Assembly: GCA_947097535.1 (NCBI GenBank)
Contig: CAMURM010000055.1
Location: 1 to 7,968, forward strand
DNA length: 7,968 nucleotides
Reading direction: 5' to 3'
DNA from: an uncultured Selenomonas sp.
Lineage (GTDB): Bacteria > Bacillota > Negativicutes > Selenomonadales > Selenomonadaceae
Shown: positions 1 to 7,034 of the stretch, piece after piece
How the letters are laid out: every line of letters starts with the position of its first letter
Position numbering within the stretch: the first letter of the stretch is position 1
The notes under the pieces: model-generated
The model's database searches: none
The model's input: only the letters and a program-made list of their open reading frames with translations
Told to the model about the DNA's origin: nothing
Translations under genes and position numbers: made by a program

Positions 1-2
1 GC

Positions 3-845
3 GCGCTCGACGCCGTAAACCACGCGATGTCGACGATCGGCACGGGCGGCTTCTCCACTTATAACGCGAGCGCAGCGCACTTCAAGAGCCCTGCGATCGA
101 ACTTTGGATGTCGCTCTTCATGTTCATCTCGGGCGGCAGCTTCGGTCTTTACTACCGCGTCTACAAGAAAGGTCCGCAGGTTCTCTGGCGAAACTCCGAG
201 TTCAAGGCATACCTCGCGATCGTCGGCGGCGCCGTGCTGCTCATCGCGGCAGACCTCTTCTACCGCGGCCTCTACGATGTGCCGAACGCCCTGCGCTTCG
301 CCCTCTTTCAGGCGACCTCGCTCTCGACGACGGGCTTCGTCTCCGCCGACTACGAAATGTGGACGGGCTTCTCCAAAGGCATCCTGCTCCTCCTCATGCT
401 CGCGGGCGGCTGCGTCGGCTCGACGGCGGCGGGGCTCAAGATCTCGCGCATCCTCCTGCTCTTTCGCATGGTGCGCACGATCGTGCTGGAAAAGCTCCAC
501 CCGCGCGTCACGACGCCCGTGCGCATGAACGGCGGACTCGTCGATGAAGCGACGCTCCACCGCACGGCGGTCTTCTTCTTCCTCTACGTCCTCGCCATCG
601 CCTTCTTCGCCGTCCTCATGACGGCGGACAACATCAAGACCTTCGACGCCATCGGCATCAGCGTGACAACTGTCGGCTGCATCGGCCCTGCGTTCGGCAT
701 CGCGGGTGCGACGGAAAACTATGCGGGTCTTTCCGACTTCACGAAAGGCATCCTCTGCTTCGCCATGCTGCTCGGCCGGCTCGAATTCTTCACGCTGCTC
801 GTCATGCTCTACCCGTCGTTCTGGCGCTCGAAGAAGAATTGGTGA
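3..845 (+). CDS. trkH: TrkH-type potassium uptake channel subunit, C-terminal part
   Basis: Membrane channel subunit of the Trk/Ktr potassium uptake system, which normally works with a cytoplasmic nucleotide-binding partner (TrkA/KtrA). The frame is open to the left edge, so the N-terminus is missing and the visible 280 codons are the C-terminal part. Three of the four pore repeats expected in this family can be read: STIGTGGFST (27-59), SLSTTGFVSADY (ending at 353) and GISVTTVGCIGPAFG (654-698), each carrying the selectivity-filter glycine. Between them lies the conserved GGCVGSTAAGLKISRILLL stretch and a basic cytoplasmic loop (RMVRTIVLEKLHPR). Hydrophobic segments alternate with the filters as expected. 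It ends LEFFTLLVMLYPSFW, typical of the family's C-terminus. Base composition is high in GC (41 of 60 bases at 361-420), as for a core gene. No partner gene or terminator is visible. Identity is secure; trkH versus ktrB is less certain. Confidence 0.93.
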   Translation, partial: ALDAVNHAMSTIGTGGFSTYNASAAHFKSPAIELWMSLFMFISGGSFGLYYRVYKKGPQVLWRNSEFKAYLAIVGGAVLLIAADLFYRGLYDVPNALRFALFQATSLSTTGFVSADYEMWTGFSKGILLLLMLAGGCVGSTAAGLKISRILLLFRMVRTIVLEKLHPRVTTPVRMNGGLVDEATLHRTAVFFFLYVLAIAFFAVLMTADNIKTFDAIGISVTTVGCIGPAFGIAGATENYAGLSDFTKGILCFAMLLGRLEFFTLLVMLYPSFWRSKKNW

Positions 846-897
846 GTGATGTTGAAGACGGACGAATCCCGATGGAAAAAAGACAAGAGAAAAACCA

Positions 898-941
898 ATA
901 ACACAGCGGATGTGCATTTTTTTGTACATCCGCTGTGTTAT
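898..941. promoter_or_regulatory. Inverted-repeat operator of the WYL regulator gene
   Basis: Two 16-base arms (898-913 and 926-941, reading ATAACACAGCGGATGT and its exact complement) flank a 12-base, T-rich centre. With one G-T pair the match continues three more bases inward. The right arm contains the candidate -10 element of the following gene, so a protein bound here would block RNA polymerase. The site lies 30 bases before the regulator's start codon, the usual place for autoregulation. It could instead be a hairpin at the end of the potassium channel gene, but no T-run follows the stem on the plus strand; the T-run is in the loop. Confidence 0.65.
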
Positions 942-944
942 ACT
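936..944 (+). promoter_or_regulatory. Extended -10 promoter for the WYL regulator
   Basis: TGTTATACT matches the extended -10 pattern TGn-TATAAT with one mismatch in the hexamer (TATACT, 939-944). No good -35 hexamer lies 16-18 bases upstream (that stretch is A/T-rich), which is acceptable for an extended -10 promoter. Transcription would start near 951, almost on top of the ribosome binding site, giving a leader of about 20 bases. The element lies within and just past the right arm of the inverted repeat. Confidence 0.5.
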
Positions 945-970
945 ACTTGCAAAGGAGGGGGGAATGCGTC

Positions 971-1957
971 ATGTATGCAAGTACAGGTAAAAAGCTGCTC
1001 GGTATGATGATTCTTGAGATTCTGCGCACGCACTCTGATGAACAGCATCGGCTGACGCAGAAGGAGATCATCCGACTGCTGCAGCTGACTTATGGAGTTA
1101 CCTGCGATCGGCGTTCCGTGCGCAGCAACGTCGAGGCGTTGCAGGAGATGGGGCATGATATCGAGACGCGAGGGGGCTATGTACTCATTTCGCGGACGTT
1201 TGACAATTCGGAACTGCGCATGCTGATCGACAGCGTTCTCTTTGCGCGAGGACTTTCTGCCGATCAGGCGAATCGCCTGATTGAAAAACTGAAGTCTCTT
1301 GGCAGCCGTTATTTCCAGCCGAAGGTGTCCCATGTAGCGCATCTGTCGAAGCTGTACCATGCGGAGAATACACAGGTGATGATTTCCCTCGACGTGCTGA
1401 ACGACGCCATCGAAGCGAAACGCAAGGTGCGGTTCACCTACAATCGCTGCGGCACGGATTTCCGTCTGCATCCGCGGCGCAGTGAGCCGTATGTGGTGAA
1501 TCCCTATCAGCTGGTCGCACAGAACGGCTGGTACTACCTCATCGGCAACTACGACGCATACGACAATATCTCGCATTACCGCCTTGACCGCATCACCGGC
1601 ATCGAAATGCTCTCTGAACCAAGGAAGCCGAAGAAGGACATCGGAGAGCTTGCGCGAGGCTTCAGCCTGCCGCGCCACATGGCAGAGCACATCTACATGT
1701 TCAGCGGCAAGAGCGTCACGGTGCGGCTTCGGACAGAAGTCTCTATGATGGATTCTCTTACGGACTGGTTCGGCAGGGATTTCCATATCCGCCCCGAGGG
1801 AGACGGGCGCATCATCGTGACGCTGCGCTGCAACGAAGAGGCGATGAAGTATTGGGCGCTTCAGTTCGGCGCATACGTCGAGATCATCGAGCCTGCGCAT
1901 CTGCGCGAGGCTCTGAAGAATGTGCTGCTACGCATGTGCAGGCGCTACGGAGTCTGA
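971..1957 (+). CDS. WYL-domain transcription regulator
   Basis: Cytoplasmic DNA-binding regulator of 328 residues, a normal length for the family. The N-terminal 70 or so residues form a winged helix-turn-helix (TQKEIIRLLQ, then CDRRSVRSNVEALQEMG). The central WYL domain carries its signature as GWYYLIGNY, with W187-Y188-Y189-L190, followed by SHYRLDRI (H202-R207). A C-terminal WCX-like domain follows, including AMKYWALQFG. WYL domains are known to sense nucleic-acid or nucleotide ligands, and several members (BrxR, CapW) repress defence islands. I chose ATG 971 because a strong AAAGGAGGGGGG site (951-962) sits 8 bases ahead; the GTG at 935 would place the promoter and this site inside the gene. 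The dyad at 898-941 suggests autoregulation. The AAA+ gene starts 95 bases downstream on the same strand with no clear terminator between. A convergent relative lies at the right end of the window. Confidence 0.93.
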   Translation: MYASTGKKLLGMMILEILRTHSDEQHRLTQKEIIRLLQLTYGVTCDRRSVRSNVEALQEMGHDIETRGGYVLISRTFDNSELRMLIDSVLFARGLSADQANRLIEKLKSLGSRYFQPKVSHVAHLSKLYHAENTQVMISLDVLNDAIEAKRKVRFTYNRCGTDFRLHPRRSEPYVVNPYQLVAQNGWYYLIGNYDAYDNISHYRLDRITGIEMLSEPRKPKKDIGELARGFSLPRHMAEHIYMFSGKSVTVRLRTEVSMMDSLTDWFGRDFHIRPEGDGRIIVTLRCNEEAMKYWALQFGAYVEIIEPAHLREALKNVLLRMCRRYGV

Positions 1958-2052
1958 AGAGACTGTCAGACGGCGGCCGCCCTATTTGTTCCTTGACAAC
2001 TTCATAGAGGAATCATCGGCAGGAAAAGGTTTGAAGCGAAGGAGTGAGAACG

Positions 2053-4146
2053 ATGCTGTTTTATGAATTTCAGGTAACATGCAATCTGACAAAGGCGATG
2101 CAGACCGTTTCAAGCGAAGACTCCCGCGATCCGAACAAATATCTCTCCATCTTTAACGCGCACCACAAGCGGGAAAAGCGGCTCGCCAACCTTAATGATG
2201 CGCTCAGGGAAGTGTACACGGACGCAATGGTTCTGCTCTTCATCGACCGCCTCTTTCCGAACGGCTTTCATATGTGCGCCGCCTTGAATCAGATGAAAAC
2301 GATGACCGCAGGGCAGTTCGTGAAGAAGCTCGCTCCCATGTTCGCCGAGGTGTGCGACGTGCAGGAAATTGCCGTCCACACCCTGCGCGAAATCACGCGT
2401 GAACAGTTCGTAAATTATTTTGAAGTCTGTGACAAAAAGAATTATATCAATTTCGGCAATCCCTTTTATGAGATGAACCTCAACTATGCAGACAATTCGG
2501 ACTTCCAGTTGACAGAAGAAATCCTCCAGGTGAGGCCTCGTCTCTCGAATGCGCAGGCGAATCTTGAAGCGGAAGGTCTGTTGGCGGACAGCAGCTTTTT
2601 AGCAGAACTGGCGCGGATTTATGATGCGCAGAACGAGCGCAGGATGTTCTACGGACATCCCGTGCATTACCATATCGCAGCGGGAAATTCGGAGGCGGCG
2701 ATGGCGATGACGCGCCTTCTTGCTCGTGCGCTCCACGCTAATAAGCGCCTCGTGGGGCAAAGAGTCAACCGCATTCATAGCATCAAGGACACCTGTTACA
2801 ATGAGGAGGATCTCGAGCATTTGCTGCACCATGCGAAGGGAGGCGTCGTCGTCATTGAAATGTGCGGCTGCAGCGAAGAGGAAGAAAACTATGTAGGAAG
2901 CTACGAGCGAGTTGTTGAATATTTCGGAAAGATCATCTGCAAATATCAGCGAGACACGCTCTTCATCCTTGTGGAGTTCCATACGCAGACGAGAGCAGTG
3001 AAAAAACTTCTGACCTCCCTGCAGGAAGACATCTCCTTCGTACACATCGAAGAGGGCGCGGGCAGCCGTGCGCAGGCAGTCGCGTACCTGCAAAAGCTCG
3101 ACGCTCAGTCGTCGATGCCCCACTACAGCACGCGCGAACTGGAGCAGGCGCTCGGAGAGCGGCATACCTTCCGCGCCTCGGACATTCACCAGATTCATGA
3201 GAAACTGTATCGGGACGCACTGAAGGCCAAGACCTACCGAGCGTATCAGGACATCGAGTTTTATAGGGAGACGACGGCGAAGAAGTCGGAGCAGGATGCA
3301 AAGGTCGCGCTGCAGGAGATGATCGGCCTGAAAAGGCAAAAGGAACTCGTACGGCAGATCGTCGCTTCGTTCGCCGTGCAGAAGCGGCGATCCGAACTCG
3401 ACATGGACGCGCAGCGCCCAGCCATGCACATGTGCTTCACGGGCAATCCGGGCAGCGCAAAGACGACGGTTGCCCGCTTGCTCGCCGACATCCTGAGCAA
3501 GGAGAACATCCTTGACACGGGACACTTCGTCGAATGCGGACGCGCCGATCTCGTGGGCAGGTACGTCGGCTGGACGGCGGTGCAGGTCAAAGAGAAATTC
3601 CGTGCGGCGCGCGGCGGCATCCTCTTCATCGACGAAGCGTACGCGCTCATGGATGACCGCTCCGGCAGCTACGGGGACGAGGCGATCAACACCATCGTAC
3701 AGGAGATGGAAAACCATCGCGAGGATGTGATCGTCATTTTCGCCGGCTACCCAAAGAAGATGGAGGCGTTTCTCGCCACCAACGAAGGTCTGCGCAGCCG
3801 CATCGCATTTCATGTGGACTTTCCCGACTACACGCCGGCGGAACTTGCAGAAATCCTGCGGCTCATCGCACGGAAAAAAGGCTGCACCCTCACCGAAGAG
3901 ATCGTCGCGCACTGCCGCAAGCGCTTTGAGGCAGTTTGCAGGCAGCCGGACTTCGGCAACGGACGCTTCGTACGAAATGTCTTCGAACAGGCGCTCATGC
4001 GTCAGGCGCAGCGGCTTTGTACGCTTCACGAGGGACAGCCGCTCACAAAGGAAGACCTGCGGCAGCTCACCGTCGGTGACTTCGATGTCACAGCTTTGCA
4101 GACTGCCCCAAGCAGTCATAGCCCCGTAGGGTTTTCTGTTTCGTAG
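2053..4146 (+). CDS. AAA+ ATPase, CbbX/SpoVK-like, with degenerate second AAA module
   Basis: Predicted 697-residue cytoplasmic ATPase. The C-terminal third is a complete CbbX/SpoVK-type AAA+ domain: Walker A GNPGSAKTT (464-472; alanine replaces the usual glycine before the lysine), Walker B GGILFIDEAYAL (D527, E528), sensor-1 strand VIVIFAGYPKKM (about 559-570), arginine-finger region NEGLRSRIAF (577-586) and sensor 2 GNGRFVRNVF (635-644). About 200-320 looks like a worn-out copy of the same fold: a strand-like GHPVHYHIAAG lacking GKT, GGVVVIEM (263-270) in place of Walker B, and TLFILVEFH (302-310) in place of sensor 1. Residues 1-195 match nothing I recognise. Relatives remodel protein complexes (CbbX acts on Rubisco); the target here is unknown. 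ATG 2053 is preferred over GTG 2044 because AAGGAG (2039-2044) then has 8-base spacing. It is followed at 60 bases by the nuclease-HD gene, probably in one transcript. Confidence 0.88.
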   Translation: MLFYEFQVTCNLTKAMQTVSSEDSRDPNKYLSIFNAHHKREKRLANLNDALREVYTDAMVLLFIDRLFPNGFHMCAALNQMKTMTAGQFVKKLAPMFAEVCDVQEIAVHTLREITREQFVNYFEVCDKKNYINFGNPFYEMNLNYADNSDFQLTEEILQVRPRLSNAQANLEAEGLLADSSFLAELARIYDAQNERRMFYGHPVHYHIAAGNSEAAMAMTRLLARALHANKRLVGQRVNRIHSIKDTCYNEEDLEHLLHHAKGGVVVIEMCGCSEEEENYVGSYERVVEYFGKIICKYQRDTLFILVEFHTQTRAVKKLLTSLQEDISFVHIEEGAGSRAQAVAYLQKLDAQSSMPHYSTRELEQALGERHTFRASDIHQIHEKLYRDALKAKTYRAYQDIEFYRETTAKKSEQDAKVALQEMIGLKRQKELVRQIVASFAVQKRRSELDMDAQRPAMHMCFTGNPGSAKTTVARLLADILSKENILDTGHFVECGRADLVGRYVGWTAVQVKEKFRAARGGILFIDEAYALMDDRSGSYGDEAINTIVQEMENHREDVIVIFAGYPKKMEAFLATNEGLRSRIAFHVDFPDYTPAELAEILRLIARKKGCTLTEEIVAHCRKRFEAVCRQPDFGNGRFVRNVFEQALMRQAQRLCTLHEGQPLTKEDLRQLTVGDFDVTALQTAPSSHSPVGFSVS

Positions 4147-4206
4147 GAAATCGTATTCCATGTGTCGAATATACGGATAGTGGCGACAAGAGAGGGAGGT
4201 AATGAA

Positions 4207-5463
4207 ATGGCAGCAGGAAAGAGCAATTTGGCAGAAGGCAAAGCCGTGGCGGGAAGCCGCCTCTGGGTGCAGCACCTGGTGGAGGAGAAGGAGTTTCCCT
4301 CGCTGGCACGGATGTTTGCAGCGCAGCTTGGCGAGGAGGTGACGTGGGTCGCCCCGCGCCCGGAGAACAATTTCAAGGAATACAGTCTGAATCAGCAGGA
4401 AGCTATGGCGGCGCTTTTTCCCGGTGCAGCTAAGACAGCGCTCTTTGATTTCTGGCCGTCGAATCAGCCGCAGTGGGACGGCATCGCCATCGGTAAGACC
4501 AGCGGCGCGCTCTATCTTGTGGAGGCAAAGGCGCATCGCAAAGAGGCGGAAGGGCAGAAGCTGGGAGCTACGGATCCCGTGAGCATAGATACGATCAAGA
4601 ATACGCTGCGCAAATATCACGATACATATTTCCCGCAAGGAGATTTCTCCCTGTGGACGGACGGGCATTATCAGCTGGCAAATCGTCTTGCCTTCCTCTA
4701 TGAGATGCAGGCGCGTTGTGTGCCGCAGTACTTCTCCGATGTGCGGCTTGTCCTGCTGAACGTGGTCGGCGATCCGACTCTGGAAGAGCATCGAGCCGAA
4801 TATCACGGCTATAAAATGACGCGCGCGGCGTGGGAAGATTTCTATGGCGATGTGTTCAGCAAGATGCTCGGCACGCCGCAGACTCCACGGGGGACTATGC
4901 TCCTGCATCTCGACGTGGAGCTGATGATGCGTTATCAGAAAATCAAAGACATGGTGAAGAGCCGCCGGCATGAGTTTGTTGCGTTGATGGCCTTCATCGA
5001 ACGGCAGACGGCGTATCTCACGGCACCTGCCTCCACGAAGTATCATCTGTGCAAAGAGTGCGGCCTGTTGGAGCACAGCGTGAACGTCGCCGAGACGATG
5101 CTGAAGATGCGAGCGGTCATCGTCCCCGATCTTTCCCCGGAAAGCTGTGTTGTTGTCGCTCTCCTCCACGACCTCGGAAAGGCGGGAGTCCACGGGAAGC
5201 CCCAATATTTGAAAAATGATGAGGAGGGTGCACGCTCCCTCTATCGCTGGAATAAGGATCTCGTCTATCTGAGCGTCCCGATTCGCAGTCTTTATCTCAT
5301 CCTGCCATACTTTCCTCTGACAGAGGAAGAGGCACAGGCGATTGTCTACCATGACGGGCAATATGTCGCAGACAACCGCTCCGTCGCCGCTCGCGAGGAG
5401 AAGCTGACATTGCTCCTCCAATACGCAGATAATTGGAGCGGCTTTGTGATCGAAGAGCGGTGA
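4207..5463 (+). CDS. Two-domain protein: PD-(D/E)XK nuclease-like plus HD hydrolase
   Basis: Predicted 418-residue protein with two enzyme-like domains. N-terminal (about 20-210): a PD-(D/E)XK-type nuclease core, with D91 in QPQWDGIAIG and E106-x-K108 in LYLVEAKAH, then a YQLANRLAFLYEM helix, the pattern of a widespread family of uncharacterised proteins. C-terminal (about 275-418): an HD-type metal-dependent phosphohydrolase with H290 in GLLEHSVNVAE, H321-D322 in LLHDLGKAG, a further histidine in IVYHDGQYV (H382) and D408 in LLLQYADNWS. All four expected HD ligands are present, so this domain is probably active. ATG 4207 has GGGAGG (4194-4199) 7 bases ahead; upstream in-frame GTG 4162 has no such site. 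It probably shares a transcript with the AAA+ gene, and the next nuclease follows after 104 bases. A likely role is cutting or degrading nucleic acid or nucleotides; the substrate cannot be read from the sequence. Domain calls are by motif only. Confidence 0.82.
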   Translation: MAAGKSNLAEGKAVAGSRLWVQHLVEEKEFPSLARMFAAQLGEEVTWVAPRPENNFKEYSLNQQEAMAALFPGAAKTALFDFWPSNQPQWDGIAIGKTSGALYLVEAKAHRKEAEGQKLGATDPVSIDTIKNTLRKYHDTYFPQGDFSLWTDGHYQLANRLAFLYEMQARCVPQYFSDVRLVLLNVVGDPTLEEHRAEYHGYKMTRAAWEDFYGDVFSKMLGTPQTPRGTMLLHLDVELMMRYQKIKDMVKSRRHEFVALMAFIERQTAYLTAPASTKYHLCKECGLLEHSVNVAETMLKMRAVIVPDLSPESCVVVALLHDLGKAGVHGKPQYLKNDEEGARSLYRWNKDLVYLSVPIRSLYLILPYFPLTEEEAQAIVYHDGQYVADNRSVAAREEKLTLLLQYADNWSGFVIEER

Positions 5464-5474
5464 GGGAAGCTGCT

Positions 5475-5520
5475 CATTTTGCCACATAGGAGCACATTTT
5501 GGCGCTTGACGAAACATAGG
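5475..5520. repeat. Interleaved short direct repeats upstream of the nuclease gene
   Basis: CATTTTG occurs at 5475-5481 and 5495-5501 (20 bases apart, about two helix turns). ACATAGG occurs at 5484-5490 and 5514-5520 (30 bases apart, about three turns). The copies alternate and end beside the candidate -35 element of the next gene, so they could be binding sites for a regulator. The repeats are short and chance is a real alternative. Confidence 0.35.
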
Positions 5521-5533
5521 TGAAGCCAATAAG
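5506..5533 (+). promoter_or_regulatory. Candidate promoter for the PD-(D/E)XK nuclease gene
   Basis: TTGACG (5506-5511) matches five of six -35 consensus bases. AATAAG (5528-5533) matches four of six -10 bases, at a 16-base spacing. It lies 34 bases before the start codon in the only sizeable gap inside the block, and suggests that the nuclease gene can be transcribed separately from the AAA+ and nuclease-HD genes. Confidence 0.4.
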
Positions 5534-5567
5534 AAATCCTTGAAATTTACAAAAAGGAGCGATTTTT

Positions 5568-6566
5568 ATGGGAAACGTGAATTTATTTCATTACGCAACG
5601 AGCGAGCTTTCACAGGACGCCTTCATTTGCTGGCTGCTTGCACATGGCATGGAGGAACATCAGGCGGAGGAGCCGCTGCTCTACAGATGTGCCATGGACT
5701 TCCTGCACCAAGTGCCGGGTTTGGGACATGCGACCAAGGTTGATGACATAAGAAAACAGTATAAGAATATTGACGCGTTGGTGATCGTCGATGACATTCA
5801 TGTGATTATCGAAGATAAGACATACACGAAGCTGCACGGAAATCAGATCGATAAGTATACGAAAACGCTTGTAAAAGAAGGGGTGCCGAAAGATAAAATA
5901 CGCACGGTGTTTTATAAAATTATAGAGCAGTCAAAAAAAGAACACGTGGACTGTGAGTTCACGAGACCGCGAATCCTTTGCTTGCTGAGGAAATATAAGA
6001 GCTGTAATAATGCAATATTTACGAGTTACCTTGACCATTTGGAGGAGCTTGAAGCTCGCACTCAAGCGTATCACCAAAAGACCATAGACAAATGGGATGG
6101 AGATGCAGTACGCGGTTTCTTTGCGGACCTTCAGGCGCGCAAGAAGAAAGAATATGGGATTGTAGGTTGGGGATACGTGTCGAATCCGGCAGGCGGCTTT
6201 ATGGGGATGTGGTTTCACTGGCTCACGGATGAGAAAGTCTTGCGAGCAATGGGAATATATGAATATATCGAATCTATTTACTTGCAATTTGAACATAGTT
6301 TTTATCGCATCCCGCGCGAGGAGAATTACATTCTTGCCGTCAAGGTGGAGGCCGAAGATGCACATAAAAAGGAGGCTTCGAAAATCCGCCGCGACTTATA
6401 TGAGGCATTCAAAGAAGAGATTCCTGCGTTCAAAAAGAAAGATTTTCGCGCTGGTAAATATATGACAGTGGGTTATGTGCTATACGATGAAAAAAACTAT
6501 GGAGAAAAGGTGGAGCTGCTTCAAAAAGCGCTGGAGCGCATCGTGCAGAAATGGTCAGAGGGATGA
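5568..6566 (+). CDS. PD-(D/E)XK nuclease family protein (PDDEXK_4-like)
   Basis: Predicted 332-residue cytoplasmic protein. It opens with LFHYATSELSQDAFICWLL, the typical N-terminus of PDDEXK_4-type proteins, which are often found in mobile and defence regions. The catalytic pattern is readable: D69 in NIDALVIV, and E82-D-K84 in VIIEDKTYTK, followed by HGNQIDKYTK as expected after the core. The C-terminal half (from about 180) has aromatic-rich GWGYVSNPAGGFMGMWFHW and a lysine-rich tail; I do not recognise a separate domain there. ATG 5568 is supported by AAAAAGGAG (5551-5559) 8 bases ahead. Base composition drops sharply inside the gene (21 of 60 G or C at 5881-5940), unlike the potassium channel and AAA+ genes, which suggests a separate, more recent arrival. 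No terminator follows; the toxin-antitoxin genes begin shortly after. Nuclease activity is inferred from the intact D-ExK motif. Confidence 0.88.
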   Translation: MGNVNLFHYATSELSQDAFICWLLAHGMEEHQAEEPLLYRCAMDFLHQVPGLGHATKVDDIRKQYKNIDALVIVDDIHVIIEDKTYTKLHGNQIDKYTKTLVKEGVPKDKIRTVFYKIIEQSKKEHVDCEFTRPRILCLLRKYKSCNNAIFTSYLDHLEELEARTQAYHQKTIDKWDGDAVRGFFADLQARKKKEYGIVGWGYVSNPAGGFMGMWFHWLTDEKVLRAMGIYEYIESIYLQFEHSFYRIPREENYILAVKVEAEDAHKKEASKIRRDLYEAFKEEIPAFKKKDFRAGKYMTVGYVLYDEKNYGEKVELLQKALERIVQKWSEG

Positions 6567-6619
6567 AGTGGGGGGAAAACAGGCTCGTACAGCAAGTTTA
6601 CCGAAAGGTGAGAGAATCC

Positions 6620-6871
6620 ATGGAGAGCAAGATTGCAAAGCTCATTTATCTGAACAGTCAACCGGTGGCGGTGCTGCATGCTGAGGAAGCGCTTGCGGGG
6701 TGCTATGCAGTTCATGGATGGCATCTGGGGCTGCTCCTTCGCTCTGCTCATGGCGGCAAGAAAATGCGTGCCGCAGGATATGCGTTCATTTCTCCAATCC
6801 ACCGACCGTCCCACACGCGAACGAATCAAGACAGGTATCCTTGGCTTAATTCGGCAGCCACCCATCGGTGA
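6620..6871 (+). other. Short overlapping frame, possible broken 5' part of the toxin-antitoxin unit
   Basis: An 83-codon frame with a good ribosome binding site (AGGTGA, 6606-6611, 8 bases before ATG 6620). Its first 25 or so residues (MESKIAKLIYLNSQPVAVLH, then AEEAL) look like real coding sequence, but the rest overlaps the toxin gene in another frame and looks like noise after about residue 50. It may be the start of the toxin or of an upstream antitoxin, separated from its continuation by a frameshift. See the finding on the imperfect 16/17-base duplication. It is not a confident gene. Confidence 0.25.
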
Positions 6872-7019
6872 TATAAAGATGTTGCAAGGATGGAAGCCGG
6901 CATCCTATCGTCTGCGCATTGGAAAGTATCGGATTATCTACAGCCATTTACAGAATCAAGACGGAGAAACCTATCTCTTCATTCGCGACATCGGCTCTCG
7001 CGGTGGAATCTACAAATAA
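6678..7019 (+). CDS. RelE/ParE-family toxin, start uncertain
   Basis: Probable mRNA interferase or gyrase-poison toxin of the RelE/ParE fold. The diagnostic part is the C-terminal 80 residues: RSFLQSTDRPTRERI, then PPIGDIKMLQG, then SYRLRIGKYRIIYSH (Y77 to H90 counting from 6678) and a final FIRDIGSRGGIYK. That order (helix pair, GD-x-K-L-x-G, YRLR-x-G-x-YRI-x-Y, terminal strand) is standard for the family. From ATG 6678 the protein would be 113 residues, longer than the usual 85-95, and no convincing ribosome binding site precedes 6678 or the later in-frame ATGs at 6705, 6714 and 6750. The N-terminal 30 residues do not resemble a normal family start. The gene may therefore be frameshifted. 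The antitoxin candidate begins 15 bases downstream. Whether it acts on ribosomes or gyrase cannot be told. Confidence 0.65.
   Translation: MLRKRLRGAMQFMDGIWGCSFALLMAARKCVPQDMRSFLQSTDRPTRERIKTGILGLIRQPPIGDIKMLQGWKPASYRLRIGKYRIIYSHLQNQDGETYLFIRDIGSRGGIYK
6753..6785 (+). repeat. Imperfect tandem duplication inside the toxin gene
   Basis: A 17-base unit (6753-6769) is followed directly by a 16-base near-copy (6770-6785); by eye 13 positions agree with one gap. Removing the 16-base copy would join the frame that starts at 6620 to the toxin's C-terminal frame. The copies differ enough that this may be chance. Confidence 0.3.
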
Positions 7020-7034
7020 AGAAGGAGTGATACT

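Noticed and set aside
898..941. The hairpin read as a rho-independent terminator of the potassium channel gene
   Set aside because: No T-run follows the stem on the plus strand; the T-run is in the loop. The overlap with an extended -10 element fits an operator better.
938..1900. A 320-codon minus-strand frame antisense to the WYL regulator
   Set aside because: The sense strand has a complete WYL protein with a strong ribosome binding site; the antisense translation has no recognisable features.
1993..1998. TTGACA between the WYL and AAA+ genes as a promoter
   Set aside because: No acceptable -10 hexamer lies 15-19 bases downstream, so a separate promoter for the AAA+ gene is not supported by this hexamer alone.
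5471..5494. TGCTC/GAGCA stem after the nuclease-HD gene as a terminator
   Set aside because: Only five base pairs with a 14-base loop and a weak T-run; too little to call.
2599..5529. A 976-codon stop-free frame on the minus strand, antisense to the AAA+ and nuclease-HD genes
   Set aside because: Both sense genes lie in the same frame class and have clear catalytic motifs. A long antisense frame is expected from their codon bias, and its translation shows no recognisable family or start signal.
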